This document shows, in pieces, positions 27,113 to 39,278 of a stretch of 64,000 bases of DNA (the stretch's first letter is position 1; each line of letters begins with the position of its first letter). The stretch is from positions 806,001-870,000 of the forward strand of contig JH720322.1 in assembly GCA_000231825.2 (NCBI GenBank), read 5' to 3'. Under the pieces are notes generated by a model. The model was not told the origin of the DNA and made no database searches. It worked only from the letters and a program-made list of their open reading frames with translations. The translations under genes and the position numbers were made by a program. The DNA is from Tetrahymena elliotti 4EA (Eukaryota > Ciliophora > Oligohymenophorea > Hymenostomatida > Tetrahymenidae).

Positions 27113-28180
27113 ATGTTTTTCTTCTTATTGTTAGGTGCAATTGAAGTGATTGCAATTATTATAGTTTATAGACTCATTGAAATTTATATAGTAGGAACTA
27201 TAAGGAGAAACAGATATAAAATAACTAATGAAACAAATGTTCTTTTAACTGGTGCTGCTATGGGTGCTGTAAAACCATTTAGTTATTTTAAATATTTTTT
27301 TAAATTATCACAAAAACTTTGACACAATTGTTTTAATGGAAAAATAGGGTAAATTTTTAGCTATGAATTTTGCTAAGAAGAATAACTGTAATATTATTAT
27401 CTACGACATTAGAGAAGATTTAATGGGATAGGTTATCGAAGATATATAAAAAGTTGGAGCAAAAGGATACTTCTACAAATGTGATGTTAGTGATGAATAG
27501 GAACTTGAAAGAACAGTTTAAGCAACAATTGAAAAATTTTTAAAAATTGATATATTGATTAATAATGTTGGTATTGCAAATTTAAAATTATTTACAGATG
27601 TTAGCTTTGATGAAGTATAAAAGGCTTTCTCTGTTAACTTTCTGGCTCCTGTTTCAATTATTAAAAAAATATTACCTGTAATGATAGAGAGAAATGAAGG
27701 ACATATAGTTAATGTCTCTTCAGTTGCATCACTTATGCCAAGTGTTAAAATGTAATTTTTATTGATCAAATAAATTATTTAATAATGAATTCTTATTTAA
27801 AAATTTAAAGGACAGATTATTGTGCAAGCAAAGCTGCTCTTTCAGGATTTCATAATGCTTTGAGACTTGAATTAAAATAGCAAAAAAAGAAAATAAATAC
27901 AACATTAGTATGTCCTTATGCAGTTAATACTGGTGTATTACAAGGATTAGAAACAAAATTAAAAAGTTTATTTCCAATTTTAGATGAAAACTATGTTGCT
28001 GATGAAATTTATAATGCCATTTTAGAATAAAGAGAAGAAGTATTTATACCTTAAAGCTGGAAGTAGGGGGCTTTATTTCTTCGTGCGCTTCCAACAGCAG
28101 TAATAGATTATCTAAGTATACACTTTTTAGGGCAGGTAGCTCAAAAATTAACTGGAAAGCACTCTAAAAAGAAAGATTGA
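27113..28180 (+). CDS. Membrane-anchored short-chain dehydrogenase/reductase (SDR)
   Basis: NAD(P)-dependent oxidoreductase of the classical SDR family, close in layout to retinol/17-beta-hydroxysteroid dehydrogenases (RDH10/DHRS/HSD17B11 type). Three exons (27113-27268, 27348-27751, 27811-28180) give 309 residues. An N-terminal membrane anchor (LLLGAIEVIAIIIVYRLIEI) is followed by the cofactor motif TGAAMGAGK, formed exactly by splicing the first intron. Next are IYDIRED (strand 2 acidic residue), CDVSDEQE, the structural NNVG, the catalytic Ser in NVSSVASL, and YCASK with catalytic Tyr and Lys. The substrate is probably a lipid, sterol or retinoid on the ER or lipid-droplet surface; the exact substrate cannot be read. 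It ends ...GKHSKKKD, a lysine-rich tail, at TGA 28178-28180. Confidence 0.94.
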
Positions 28181-28811
28181 ATAATAAAATGATTTAAAAA
28201 GCATAATAACTAATTTTTAAATAAAAACTAAAAAGAGAAATATTTTTGTTAAGCAAAAACGAATTATTTTAGACATAATTTTCAATGTATTTTATTTACT
28301 ATTTATTTTCATTTAGTAAAACATGCTGCCTAAATATTTATCATTTATTTCATCAGTTTAGTAATATTAAAATAAAAATAATATTTATTGTATTGCTAGA
28401 TATGTTTTATTTGTGTAAGATATTATTAACTCAACTAGTAAATTCTAACCACACAAAAAACTGGTTAAAAAAATTAATGTAATACATAAAGATTAATAAC
28501 ATTATTTAGTTTAAATAAAATATAATAAAGAATAGAATTTAAAAATATTTACAAAGAAAATATCTACATATGTATGTATAATATTGTGATTTTAACTAAA
28601 TGAGTAAAAAAAATAAAAAGATGAAAAGAAAATCTTAACTACTCTTAAACGAATAATTTAACAAGAATACTGTAAAATGAGAGATTGAAAATATTAATAA
28701 TATTTATTTATTTTTTAGAGAATAAAACAAGCTAATATAAATTAGATTTACAGTATCATTTAATTTAAATAATATTTTTCTATTTGCTATTTCATAACAA
28801 TAGTTCATTTT
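28181..28811. other. AT-rich spacer between convergent genes
   Basis: About 0.63 kb between converging stops. A frame at 28285-28482 is Phe/Leu/Tyr-rich and A/T-driven, without a family match, so no gene is called. Confidence 0.6.
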
Positions 28812-30603
28812 TCATTTCTAGTTTTCTCTACGTTCATATTTAACTTCAGACTTCTTGTTATTGTTGTTGTTATTATTTCTCTTAGAATCTTTATTTCCAT
28901 TTCTACCCTATTATTATATTAAATTATTTTTATTTTATTTAACTAAACAATAAGTAAGTACCTTATCTTCTCCCTTCTTTTTAGCTTCGGTCTATAATTT
29001 TTTAATTAATTAATTTTGTTAAATAAGTTATTTTCAATAAAAAATTACATTTGTTCCAACTTGAATCCATTCATCTTCCTACTTTTGTTCAGGAAGTTTC
29101 AACTTCTTCTTTTATTAGTTATTTTCTTCATGGGAAGCTGTTTTTTCTTATGTTTTTGCAGTTTAAGCTTCTGGTTGAGAAGGCTTTTGGGTTTCTTTCT
29201 TTTCATATACTACTTTTTCAGTTTTCTTTGGCTTTCCCTTAGATCCATCTTCTCTTTTTCCTTTTCCATGCTTATCATCTTTGCTAGGATGACGTTCTTT
29301 CTATTCAACCTTTTCTTACTCTTGTAACTTCTTTTCTTCTTCTAATCTAGCAAGTCTTTCTTATTCGTCTCTTTTTTACTTTAAATCAAATAAAAAATTT
29401 TCACAACTATTCTTTAACTCATATGTATTTATTTACCTTTTCAAGAATTTTGGCATTAGTGTCAACACAGTGAATCTACTCTCCTTGAGCAGTTTCCTTT
29501 TCATTCAAATGTTAATTCTTTTTGCTATTTGTGAAACCGAATTTTTTAGGAGGTTCAACTGGGACTTATTGAACTTCAGTAGTTTTTTCTACCTATTATT
29601 CAGGCTTTTAAACAACCTTTTCTTCTTACTTCTTATCGGTATGGTAATCTTTCTTATAGTAGGGCTTATGTTCTCTATTATCACGATTATGATGATGTTC
29701 TTTATTATCGCGATTGTAATGATGTTCTCTATTTTCACGATTTTAGTTGTGCTCTCTATTATCACGATTATAAGTTTTGTGATTATGTTCACGATTATCA
29801 TTTCTATTAACTCTATCACCACCTCTAAATTCTCTTCTTTCATTTTGAGAGTATTTAGGTCTATCCTTATATTCTCCCTTTTTAAATCCATCTGGTCTAG
29901 GTGGCTTGCCTAGTAATAATATAAAACATTTGAATTTAGAATAAAATTTACTATAATAAGATAATTTACCAAACTTAACTCTGAAAGTCTTTTCATTTAA
30001 ACTCTATTTGTATCATTATTAAAAATTTGATTAAAATAAAATGATTTTAAAATATTAAATTTATTCTATAAAGGTATTTACTGAAAAATCAAAAAAAAGA
30101 TACAAAAGTATACTTAACTTAAAAAATTAAAAAAGAATATTTAATTGTTTGATTGAAATTTTACGGTAGTTTAAGAAAGCTCGATGAACTTAATGGCTTC
30201 TTGCTTGTCATCAAACTTTAAGTCAATTGAGTTATCTCTATCTTTGTTGTCGGCTTCAGTCAATTGAGCATATCTTACTTTTCCTTTGAAAGCTTCTTCA
30301 AAATTTTGAGCTGAACCGTTAACTGCGAAGCAATGCAAATAGACATTTGGGTACTTATCAGTGTTGATTTATTCAATCATTTCCTAAACTATTTATAAAT
30401 ATATTATCTAAATGATTTTATTCTTTAACTTAAAATAGAATACCAGTAGGAAGAGGTTTTTTGGGGGCATTTTTGTGATGGTAATGCTTGTTTCCTCCAC
30501 CATTGATTTCGCCAGTAGGCTATAATTTATATTCTACTGCAACCTACATTTATTCTTGATTAATTTGAGGAGACTTGCTGACATCGTCTTCATCGTCACT
30601 CAT
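28812..30603 (-). CDS. RRM-like RNA-binding protein with NRDNREH-type charged repeats
   Basis: Read from right to left: MSDDEDDVSKSPQ, then a region with RRM-like order. This has NVYLHCFAVNGSAQNFEEAF (strand 1 and helix 1), KVRYAQLTEADN, SIDLKFDDKQEAIKFIELS (strand 3 and helix 2), and after an intron (about 30015-30165) LNEKTFRVKFGKPPRPDGF (strand 4). Then comes a basic repeat block of NRDN-(R/K)-EH units (about 29668-29810), a Pro/Glu/Gln linker, a Lys/Glu-rich coiled segment, and a basic Asn-rich tail GRNGNKDSKRNNNNNNNKK ending at TGA 28812-28814. The overall style recalls translation factors of the eIF4B/4H type, but similarity is only in layout. The start is uncertain: the frame stays open upstream (DLKIIEWKDMSDDED), with alternative ATGs at 30726 and 30780. 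At least five introns. Confidence 0.72.
29668..29810 (-). repeat. In-frame NRDNREH-type coding repeat
   Basis: Six or so tandem units of about seven codons (NRDNREH, NRENREH, NRDNKEH and variants) within the RRM-like gene. The units differ by single codons and synonymous changes, so the peptide is more conserved than the DNA. Alternating Arg/Asp/Glu/His gives a mixed-charge, probably disordered RNA-binding segment. Confidence 0.75.
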
Positions 30604-31840
30604 GTCTTTCCATTCTATGATTTTTAAATCAATATTATTAATCTTATTTCCTCCACATATTTAAGTTTTAGATGAGTCAATTATTTTTAGAATAAAAATT
30701 AATATGCTTTGTTAGCTATCAAACATTAAAATGCAATTTTAATATCTCTCGCTTTATTAATTTTTAACTTCATAACTCATCAACAGTACACTTCTTTAGC
30801 TAATCTTAAATAAATTAAAAATATTTTACATTTCTTTTCTTGCTTTTCTAAATATTTTAGTTAAAAAAAGGATTAATTGATATTCAGTTGGATAAGAGTA
30901 AAGAATTTTACAGGCCATTTTTGATGTTTTGATTTCTATTTTTACTAGTTTTTTTTTCTTATTAATCTATTTGATTTTTATATCTAAATCTATCTTGAAA
31001 TAATTATGTTTTTGTATATATATACACAAATAACTAAATGGCAAGAGAGATAATATTTTTTTTCTTCTAAAAAGAATGTTTATTAATATTCCTATTAGAA
31101 GAGTGTATAATCATTCGATTAACAAGTTATTTGGCACATATATTTATATATCTTTCTTTAGATTCATCCATTAAAATTATTTAAATCTATTTAAAAAATT
31201 TAAATCTAATACATTTATATCTACTTATTAGCCCTTATTTTTTTATTATTTCTACTCCTTCAAATCCTTCAAAGATTTAAATGATATAAATTATTTATTT
31301 GGCTCTTAAAACTTTTCAGGTTTTTTTGTTTTTAACATTTATCAAATTAATCAAATAATTATTTAAACTATTTTAATCTTTTTAGATATCTATTATCATT
31401 TTATTATTTTTACTCTTATTTAGTAGAATATATTGATGCACCAAATTTAGACATAGTTTTTTACAGACTTATCATTTTAACTTCATCTGTTTTTGTTTAT
31501 AATTTTATACTAACAGAATTATCCTTCATTGATAAAATATTTTAAAAAATAAACTTTTGAAAATTAAGGTATTGTAAATATCATCTCAGATTTGAAGGTA
31601 AGTAATTTAAAAAATAGAAATATTAGTGGAAATGCTTATTCGGATTTATATATTTGAATTTTTATTAATTTGAAAAGAAAACTGAATTGATTTTATAGAT
31701 TTGACTTTTTTTGTTTGATATTTTTTATAAAATTTAGTTATGTAGTTAATAAATTTTATTATCTAAGATATACAATAAAATTCCTTTTTATTGATTTAAA
31801 GTAATAACCAGTGAATAAATAAACAAAATTTAAATTAGAT
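30604..31840. other. AT-rich promoter region between divergent genes
   Basis: About 1.2 kb between divergent genes, so both promoters should lie here. The right part may include 5' exons of the minus-strand RRM-like gene, whose frame is open to 30780. Otherwise only A/T tracts are seen. Confidence 0.5.
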
Positions 31841-34340
31841 ATGCTTAGAAGGGGAATTCCGAAATGCTTTGAGTGCTAAAAATTAGCAACTCTTAAATGC
31901 TATGAATGTCTAAATGAATTTGAAGAACCTAAAACTTTTTGCTTCGTTTGTGACAATTTTATACATAAAAGAATTGATAAATAGCATCAAAAGGAAAAGA
32001 TTTCCTTTAATCAACAATTGGATTTAGGCAATTAAAACAATACTGATTAGCTTGCATAAAATTATCAATTTTAGCAAGAAAGGAGATAACCCTCTAGAAA
32101 TATTGATTAGAGAAATGAAACAAATAACTATAGGTAAATGAATCCCTAATAGATAGAATTATCTGACAATCCAAGAGAGAATTTACAATTTTTTAGAGAT
32201 TTAAAATATACTTCAAATCATTAAAGTGTAAAAAGTAATATAGCAGATCGTTTCAAAAATGTGGTATCAGATCCTTTTTATTCCAACAAAAATAAATCGA
32301 ATTTAAATCAAGCCAATAATTTTACACTTAGATAGGATAATTAATACAATTATAATAATAGAGCTCTTTCAAATTAGCATTAAAATAGCAATAACTACCA
32401 TTTCCAGCACAACACCTCACTTTAAAATGAGCATAATTATGCTGAGAATTTTGAATAACGCTATTAGCATAAATTGAATGTGAAAAAATTCTAAAGAAAC
32501 TAATTTTTAGACAATTAATTGCTTTAAAATACTAGTAAAAATAATGATAGTTTTATATCAAACGAAGAAGATAAATTGAGACCAAATTAAAACCCACTCT
32601 AATAAGGACTAAGTGATGAAGAAGGGGACAATAGAGGTTTAATAAGATAAAAGCCAGGATTACCTGTATAATAAACTGGAGATATTTAATAAAAAAACAT
32701 ACCAAATTATCATTACAACAAGAATAGTGAACAGTTCAAATAACAGCTTGAATAAGAAATAAATGATTTAAAAAAATATTAAAACATGCATTACAATAGT
32801 AGTAATAATAGGATTAGTAGCTTATCAAGTTAAGAGTAGGTTACCTAAACCAATTTTACAAATCAAGAATAGGCTTAGTAATAAATATTAGAGTAAAAGG
32901 ATAATTCTGCAGAAGAATAATATAAATTAATCAAGAATGATTTGAAATAGTACTTTGGTTAGAAAGATTTAGATGAGAGAGAGAATGAAGTCTTAAAGAG
33001 AATAAATGAAATAAAAAAGAGAATCAAACCTTCCTAAGATACTGAAAATAATTAAAATGAAGAGTATGATAGAAAAAACAAGATTACAAACAATTATAGA
33101 GACAATTAAGAAACTAGGGAATAAGCAGTCAGAGATTTGTAATAAAATAGTGTTAATACTTATGCAAAAAATTCAACAATTAATACTGTCTAGAGTAGAG
33201 ATAAGCCAACTTTAATAGAACAGACAAGCTCAGCTAAAAAGCTAAAAAATAACTTTGAGAATTTAATAGGGTAAGTAGGACCCAACGAAGAAAAAAGTTA
33301 CATTGAAGGTTTAAAAAATATTTATTAGCAAGAAATAAAAAATTTGGAAATCAAACATAAAATAAAGATTTAAGAATTAGAGAACACTATCAGCTATATG
33401 AGATAACACATGGATTTGATGGAAGAAAGAAACAAAGAAAATATAGCTCAAATACAATAAGATTTGATTAAATAGCAGAGAATTGTCATTGAATAAGAAA
33501 GAGACTCTAAATTTGGTTTGAACGAGCTTAGATTGTAATATTAAGAAGAAATTAATCACTTATCATTGGCTCTTGAAACTGAAAAAGCCAAAAGCATTTA
33601 ATTAGAGAAAAAGATGAATGAGTATCAACATCATTATTAAATGAAGTTAAAAGAAATGGCAGATCTTTCTAAAAAGTCAAAATTAGAAACAGTAAATTTG
33701 AATAAATTTATTCTTGTATTTTGTTAAAAATTTAATTATTTATTTAAAGGAATCAGAGAGAGTTAAACTTTAAGAATATATTGATGAAATGGAAGAAAAA
33801 ATTGAAGATATTAGAGTAAAAATGGTTTAAGAAAACGAGATGGCTCTCTAGAAGATTAAAATTGATTATGAAAGTAGCATTGAAGATCTAAAGGATTAAA
33901 TTAAAGAGAAAAGTGAAAAAATAGCTAAATTAGAATAGCAACTAGTGACTGATGGTACTCAGCTATAAGAAAAAGAAAGGTAGCTCAAAAAAGAAAACTA
34001 AGAATTGGAAAGATAAATTACTCACCTTAAAAATGAATTAACCAAAGTTAAAGAAAACACAGAGTAATTTAAACATATTGCAACTGACCAAGAAAAGGAA
34101 TTAGAATTGGCCAGAAGAGAAAATGAGCTGTTAGAAGAGTAAAAGCAGAAGTTAGAAGAAGAAAAAATTAAGTTAGAAGAGTAGGTTGAGAAATTCTAAA
34201 AATATATCTATGGGGATAAAAAAGAAAAAGGTATTCTTTAATAGCTTAAAGGAGCATCTAGTAGACAATCACTAAGTCGTGCAAGTAGCGCTTCTATAAA
34301 ATCTACATCTTCAAAAAATAAAAAATAAGATAATTAATGA
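31841..34340 (+). CDS. B-box-like zinc-binding, coiled-coil protein (813 aa)
   Basis: Two exons (31841-33691 and 33750-34340) give 813 residues. The N-terminus MLRRGIPKCFECQKLATLKC continues with YECLNEF and FCFVCDNFIHKRIDKQH; the Cys/His spacing looks like a B-box-type zinc finger (about residues 9-47). Residues 50-430 are Gln/Asn-rich and probably disordered. From about residue 470 to 780 there is an almost unbroken coiled coil (KLEQQLVTDGTQLQEKERQL, ELARRENELLEEQKQKLEEE). The tail is Ser/Lys-rich (SSRQSLSRASSASIKSTSS). Proteins with a B-box followed by a long coil in ciliates are often cytoskeletal or ciliary; that role is inferred. No RING or B30.2 domain is seen, so it is not a full TRIM protein. 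Stop TGA 34338-34340. Confidence 0.82.
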
Positions 34341-35229
34341 TTTTAATAAATATTGTAAAAGTAAAAGACTTTCTATTTTTGTGTTCAGTAAAGAAAACAA
34401 GTTTTTCTTTTGTTAAAATTCATTTAAAAAATAAATTATTCTCTTATTATCTTCACTCAATATTTTGTTTAGCTTTTAAGATTTAAAAAATATTGCAATA
34501 GGTAAATTGCAAATCTATTCGCCAATAAAATAAATAAATTTTTAGAGAGTCTCTTGCTAGAATCAAAATTATATCTTAAAAGAAAAGAAAAAATAACATC
34601 ATTTATTACTTTAAAAAATATTTTTGATAATCTTAGTTTATTTAATCAGTAAAAGATGTTTTAAAAAAGCTACAAGTAAAGTGTGTATTTAATAAGACAT
34701 TTTTGAGCAATTTTAAATTAATTTAGTATTAAAATGAATAAAAAATAATTAACTTATCAATCAAACATTTAAATTATGATAAATTTATATTTATAAAAAA
34801 TTTGCTTCAATTAAAAAATAGGGATATGTCCAAAAAATCAATCAGTAATCTTTAAAAAGATTCATTCAGTATTTAGTCTTTAAATAAAAAATAAGCTTTG
34901 GATAGATAAAAAATAAATTAATTTATGATTCTGTAAATTTAAAAACATTTATTTTTTTATTTTTTAAATAGAAAATTAATATCTTTTTATTTCTATGATT
35001 ACTTATTTCATCACTAGAAAGCGGATTTTTAGTTTATATTGTTGATATAATTTTGAATAAGGATTTTGTTAGTAAAAGCAAGTATCTCTATTTTAATCTT
35101 CAATTTAAATTTTATAAATTTGCTGAATTAAAAAAATATTGATATAGTTAGACCATCAATAATTATTTTTTAATAATATTGTTAACAATTAAATTATTAA
35201 GTATAAATTGTTTGATTTTTTATTCAGTA
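34341..35229. other. AT-rich intergenic spacer
   Basis: About 0.89 kb between same-strand genes, A/T-rich with frequent stops. No coding frame or RNA gene seen. Confidence 0.6.
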
Positions 35230-36444
35230 ATGATAACATAAGAAGGTAAAAGAGAGGTAGGTGAACTAAATATATAGTTAGAAAAAAATACATTTAAGCA
35301 AGGAGAAAAAGTTCAAGGAACTCTTAAGCTAACCCTTAATGAAAAATACAATGGAGAAGTCATTTATTTATTATTTCTTGGTAAGATATTTACAAAGACT
35401 TATCGCCATTAGCTCAATGAACAAACATAGAAATGGGATGATGTCAACCAGAAAGAAGAGTCTAAGAGTGTCATTTGCTAAAGATATGAACTTTTTTCAT
35501 TTAAAAAAAACCTGACATCTGAAGCAAGCAATTCTATTGTGACTGCTGAAGGTGAAGGAGATTTAATGATTAATCCAGGACAGTATCAAATAAGTTTTCA
35601 CTTTTAATTGCCAGATACACTAGAGTACTCATCAACAGCTTGCAAAGGAGCTTATGGTATCTCAAAGGATGTTTCAGATCATTACGATTTTCATGTCAAA
35701 TATTTTATTGAAGTTTTTATACCAACTAAAGATACAACTTGCACTCCTATTAGTGATAAGTTTAACATAACAATAATTGGAAATGATGTGATTAACAGAA
35801 AGAAGTCTGATAATCAACCTTTGAAGAAAGAAAGTAGCATTTCAAGTAGTAGTAGCTGCTTTTGCTTTTCATCTGATTCATATATTATCAGAACATAGAC
35901 TGAAAAGATGTGCTACTAATCTTAGTAAAAAATAAGTGTCAATCTTGAAATAGATGGTGCAGGAAATAGCAAGTAAATTACCAAAGTAACTTATGAGTTT
36001 AAGAGAATACTTATTTTTAAAAGTGGTTATTAGTGTTCAAAAGAGTTAAAAACAGGAGAAACCTCAATTAAACTTGTAAAATAAAAGACTAATGAGGTTT
36101 TTGAATGTAAATTACCTATAGCTTTGGCTCTTTCCCATCATTCTAATCTAGTTGACTTAAAGTATGTTGTTGAATTTAAATTCTACTCAGGAAAAACTTT
36201 GCTCGATATTCATCAACACGATTTTTATCTTGAGCCTAACGTTGCATTAGATAAATGGGAAGAAAAAAACGAAAATGATAATAATGAAGAAGAAGAAAGT
36301 AATGAAGATGCTTAAGTTAACATCTTAAGAGCAAACTCAAATATTAATTGGTAGAAATGTAAAAGCACAGTTGATTACTATTATACTAATTTAGACCATT
36401 TCAGAAAAGTTCCAACAATTGTAAATCCTGCGAATGCTTAATGA
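35230..36444 (+). CDS. Arrestin-like domain protein (404 aa)
   Basis: Single-exon gene. The N-terminal half begins with GELNIQLEKNTFKQGEKVQG and TLKLTLNEKYNGEVIYLLFL, the typical start of an alpha-arrestin/Vps26-type N domain (strand, turn, F..GE.V.G). It goes on to an arrestin-style PGQYQISFHFQLPDTLEYSS strand pair. The second half (from about residue 210) has a second beta-sandwich-like stretch (ISVNLEIDGAGNSKQITKVT ... ALSHHSNLVDLKYVVEFKF). These two halves match the arrestin N and C domains. A Cys/Ser-rich insert (SSSSSCFCF) lies between them and an acidic insert (EKNENDNNEEEESNEDA) near the C-terminus. Alpha-arrestins act as adaptors in membrane-protein trafficking; the cargo is unknown. 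No PPxY motif was seen. Stop TGA 36442-36444. Confidence 0.82.
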
Positions 36445-37428
36445 ACTTTTAATCATTTAAATTCTATCTAAAAACAAAAACCCCTATAAATTAAATTTTC
36501 CTTATCTAAAATAGTTATAAAAATATTACCTATATTATTATTACTTTGTAAAAACACATCATAATTTTATGTTGAGTTTTTAAATTGTTTGTATTATGCA
36601 TTTATCATTAACTTTTAATCAAAAATACAATTTCAAAATAAAAATTTAATCTAATTAACTTAAAATAGGTTCACTTTATGCAACTTCCTTTTATTTTTTA
36701 TTCATTTCTTACTCCTAAATAAAGTTTATTATGCTAAAATATTCTTTAAATAACATTTTTTTATTATTCAAAACATAATAAGTTTGATTGTGATATATAC
36801 CATAATTCCTCTGGACTTGACGATGATGATGAGGTGAAGAGGAATTCTAAAAAAAGTGAATTTTTTGAAAAAAAATCCTAACTCCTTGAGCAATCAGGGT
36901 AAAATATACCTCACTAGTTAAGGAATGATATCATGAAAATTAAATACCAAAATTATTATTTTTTTTAAATTCTCACTTTTATTAGACAAATATATTAATT
37001 GAATTAAGAAAATAAAAATAAATTTGACTGACCATATTAATTTTATTGAAATATGATATTTTAATAGTTTTTATTTTTTACAATATTTAATTACTAAATT
37101 TTCCTTTTCATTTCTGAAAAAAATTTTTTATTTTTTATTTTTGTTCTGGACTTTTTAATTTTTTATGTTCCTCATGACATTCCTTATCTCATCTTAACCA
37201 ACATGACAAGGAAATATGGTATTACCTATTAGTAGAAAAACTTTGCCTCAACAGCAATCAACATAAAATATTTAGTGTAATAATTTCATTTACTGAGTTT
37301 GTACTCATAAAAAATTCTTATGTCTAATTAAAAATACTCTAAATTTTAGAATGTTCATTTATCAATATAAATTTTAGAAAAAAATTAAATATATTTTAAC
37401 ATTTTATAGGTATTAAAAGAATTTAAGA
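36445..37428. other. Intergenic spacer with two less AT-rich, structured blocks
   Basis: About 1 kb between convergent genes, where no promoter for a protein gene is needed. Most is A/T, but two blocks (36790-36940 and 37160-37270) have much higher G/C content and inverted repeats. The first is listed separately as a candidate RNA. The second includes TTCCT...AGGAA pairings near 37170-37215. Confidence 0.5.
36800..36935 (+). ncRNA. Candidate structured small RNA (strand uncertain)
   Basis: A perfect 9-bp inverted repeat, AATTCCTCT (36804-36812) and AGAGGAATT (36838-36846), encloses a 25-nt loop. A GAATTTTTTGA element (36858-36868) follows, resembling an Sm-protein site. Next a second hairpin pairs CCTAACT (near 36878) with AGTTAAGG (near 36915-36922). 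Stem, Sm-like site, stem is the order of spliceosomal snRNAs, but no U1, U2, U4, U5 or U6 consensus (splice-site, branch-site or loop sequence) is present. A GATGATGATGA run resembles a C box, yet no matching D box and guide layout was found. Low confidence; identity unknown. Confidence 0.3.
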
Positions 37429-39278
37429 TCAAAATTTTAAATAGATGCTTAATTTTTTCATAAGAAGGTTTTTAGTTTCTATTTCTCTATCTAACTATTG
37501 CTTCATGTCATTTATTGATTTATGTTTTTCTTTCTTTAGATTAATGATATCTTGATTTAGTCTTTCAATTCTATCTTCAAAAGATTTCTTCATCCTTTTA
37601 AACTAATTTTATTTTTAATATAAGCTTTTTAAAAATTTAAGAAATTTACTTCTTCCTTTAGAGCTTACTCAAAAGTGTCTGTGAACTCTTATTTAGACAT
37701 ATACTTTTATGAGAATTTAAACTACATTTCTTCTTTTTCTTTTTACAGTACAATTAGGAGCTGCTTAATATTTAGTAGCTCTTGGTATGTAGTTTCAGAA
37801 TTGATTTTAATATCTGTATATCTTTATTTGTAATCAGCAGATTCTTTCCTCAAGTTTTCAATAATTTTTGAATAATCTAATTTAACTTCTTCAATCAAAT
37901 TTATTGTTTTTTACTACTCTTCTTGATGATTATGAGCTTTATTTGACTATGAATTTTCTTTATTAGCATCCTTATCTTCTTTAAGGTTAACATAATTTTG
38001 TTACAAAGATTTTTCTTATGATTTTTTTGTCATCTCATGATACTAAGCTTGTATTTTATTCATTTAAATTTCTTAATCTTTTATTTTTTAGTTTAGAGAA
38101 TTTACTTTTTCTTAAATTTACAATTAAATTTATTGCTAAATATCATTTTACATTATTTCAACTTCTTTTATATGTCTTGCTTCTTATTCATCTAACTATT
38201 TTTAATTATTTACTTTTATCTTTTCATTCTCACTTTACAAAAAAGTCACTTACTTTTCCAGCTAATCAATCTATACTTTAAATTACTCTTGACTAACTTG
38301 AAATTTATTTATTTTTTCATCTTAAATTTAATTATTAATCTACTCAATATGACCTAAACAGCTTCTTACTTATTTCATATAATCAGAATTTAAAAGTGTA
38401 TTAGGTTTTAATGATTCTAAATACTTTAAAAATTCAGTTGTAGTTTTTATTTCAGATTTTGGCCCATCGTTATTCATATGAAAGGGAATGCCAGTGTTTT
38501 TATTTTGCTAAATTTTACTTTAAAGCTATTCTTGTGCTTTAGAATGAAAATGTTTATGCAATAGATTAAACCTATCTTAAAGGATAAATGAAACACCATT
38601 GGGAAAAATCTAGGAACCTTTAATAAAATTATTTAATCTATTTTGTAATTAAGGATCAGGTGGTAAATTTTTAGTTATAAAATCTTCGTACTTTATAAAA
38701 GTGATAGTTAAATACTCAGTAAGTTTCAGTAAAAACAAATCTAATCCCTATATTATTCTGTAGAGTTTTTATATGCATTAATCTTTACTTTCTACTTTCA
38801 TTTACTAAGATAAAACTTCAGGATTTATGAATTTATGTAACTCTTAATTCATTATTTCTTAATATTTTAGTATAGGCTTTGAATTTGATAAGAGCCACCT
38901 CTTAAAAATATTTAGATGGCCCTTATTTAACTCTGGTTTTTAGATATTATTTCTAATCTTAGCATCTTTATCATTTTCATTTATTTCTTATTGAGTCATA
39001 GAAATTTCGCTTTTGATAAATGTAGTTATCGATTGCTCTGATGAACCTAAATCTATCATATGAAGCATATAGTTAATATTTTGATGGTTATGATCAAAAA
39101 TTGTGCTATCATTCTTAATTTATTACCCAGATACTTATAGCGAAGAATCATAAGGTGTACTCACATTTTTAATACGAAATAAATTTGAGGAGTTTGGTGT
39201 AACTGTTTAGCTCTAATTTCCTATGCTCTAACTAAATCCTTTTTACCTAGATACAGGTCTTAAGCCAAATTTATCCAT
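37429..39278 (-). CDS. Coiled-coil protein (600 aa)
   Basis: Not recognised as a family member. Two exons, 37650-39278 and 37429-37602, join in phase across a 47-nt intron. Start ATG at 39278 (MDKFGLRPVSRQKGF); the frame is open a little further upstream, so the start could be earlier. The first ~200 residues are polar. The middle carries helices such as YRIIQGLDLFLLKLTEYLTI and NRLNNFIKG. The C-terminal ~300 residues form a long coiled coil (TFLQSENEKIKVNNQKQLDE, IQMNKIQAQYHEMTKKSQE, ERLNQDIINLKKEKHKSIND), ending ...KKLSIYLKF at TGA 37429-37431. It may be structural (cytoskeleton or basal body), by analogy only. Confidence 0.75.

Noticed and set aside
29470..29913. Long plus-strand ORF (147 aa) over the RRM-like gene
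   Set aside because: It is the complement of the charged repeat block; Ile/Met/Phe-rich composition and no family pattern. The minus-strand reading has correct splicing and a coherent domain order.
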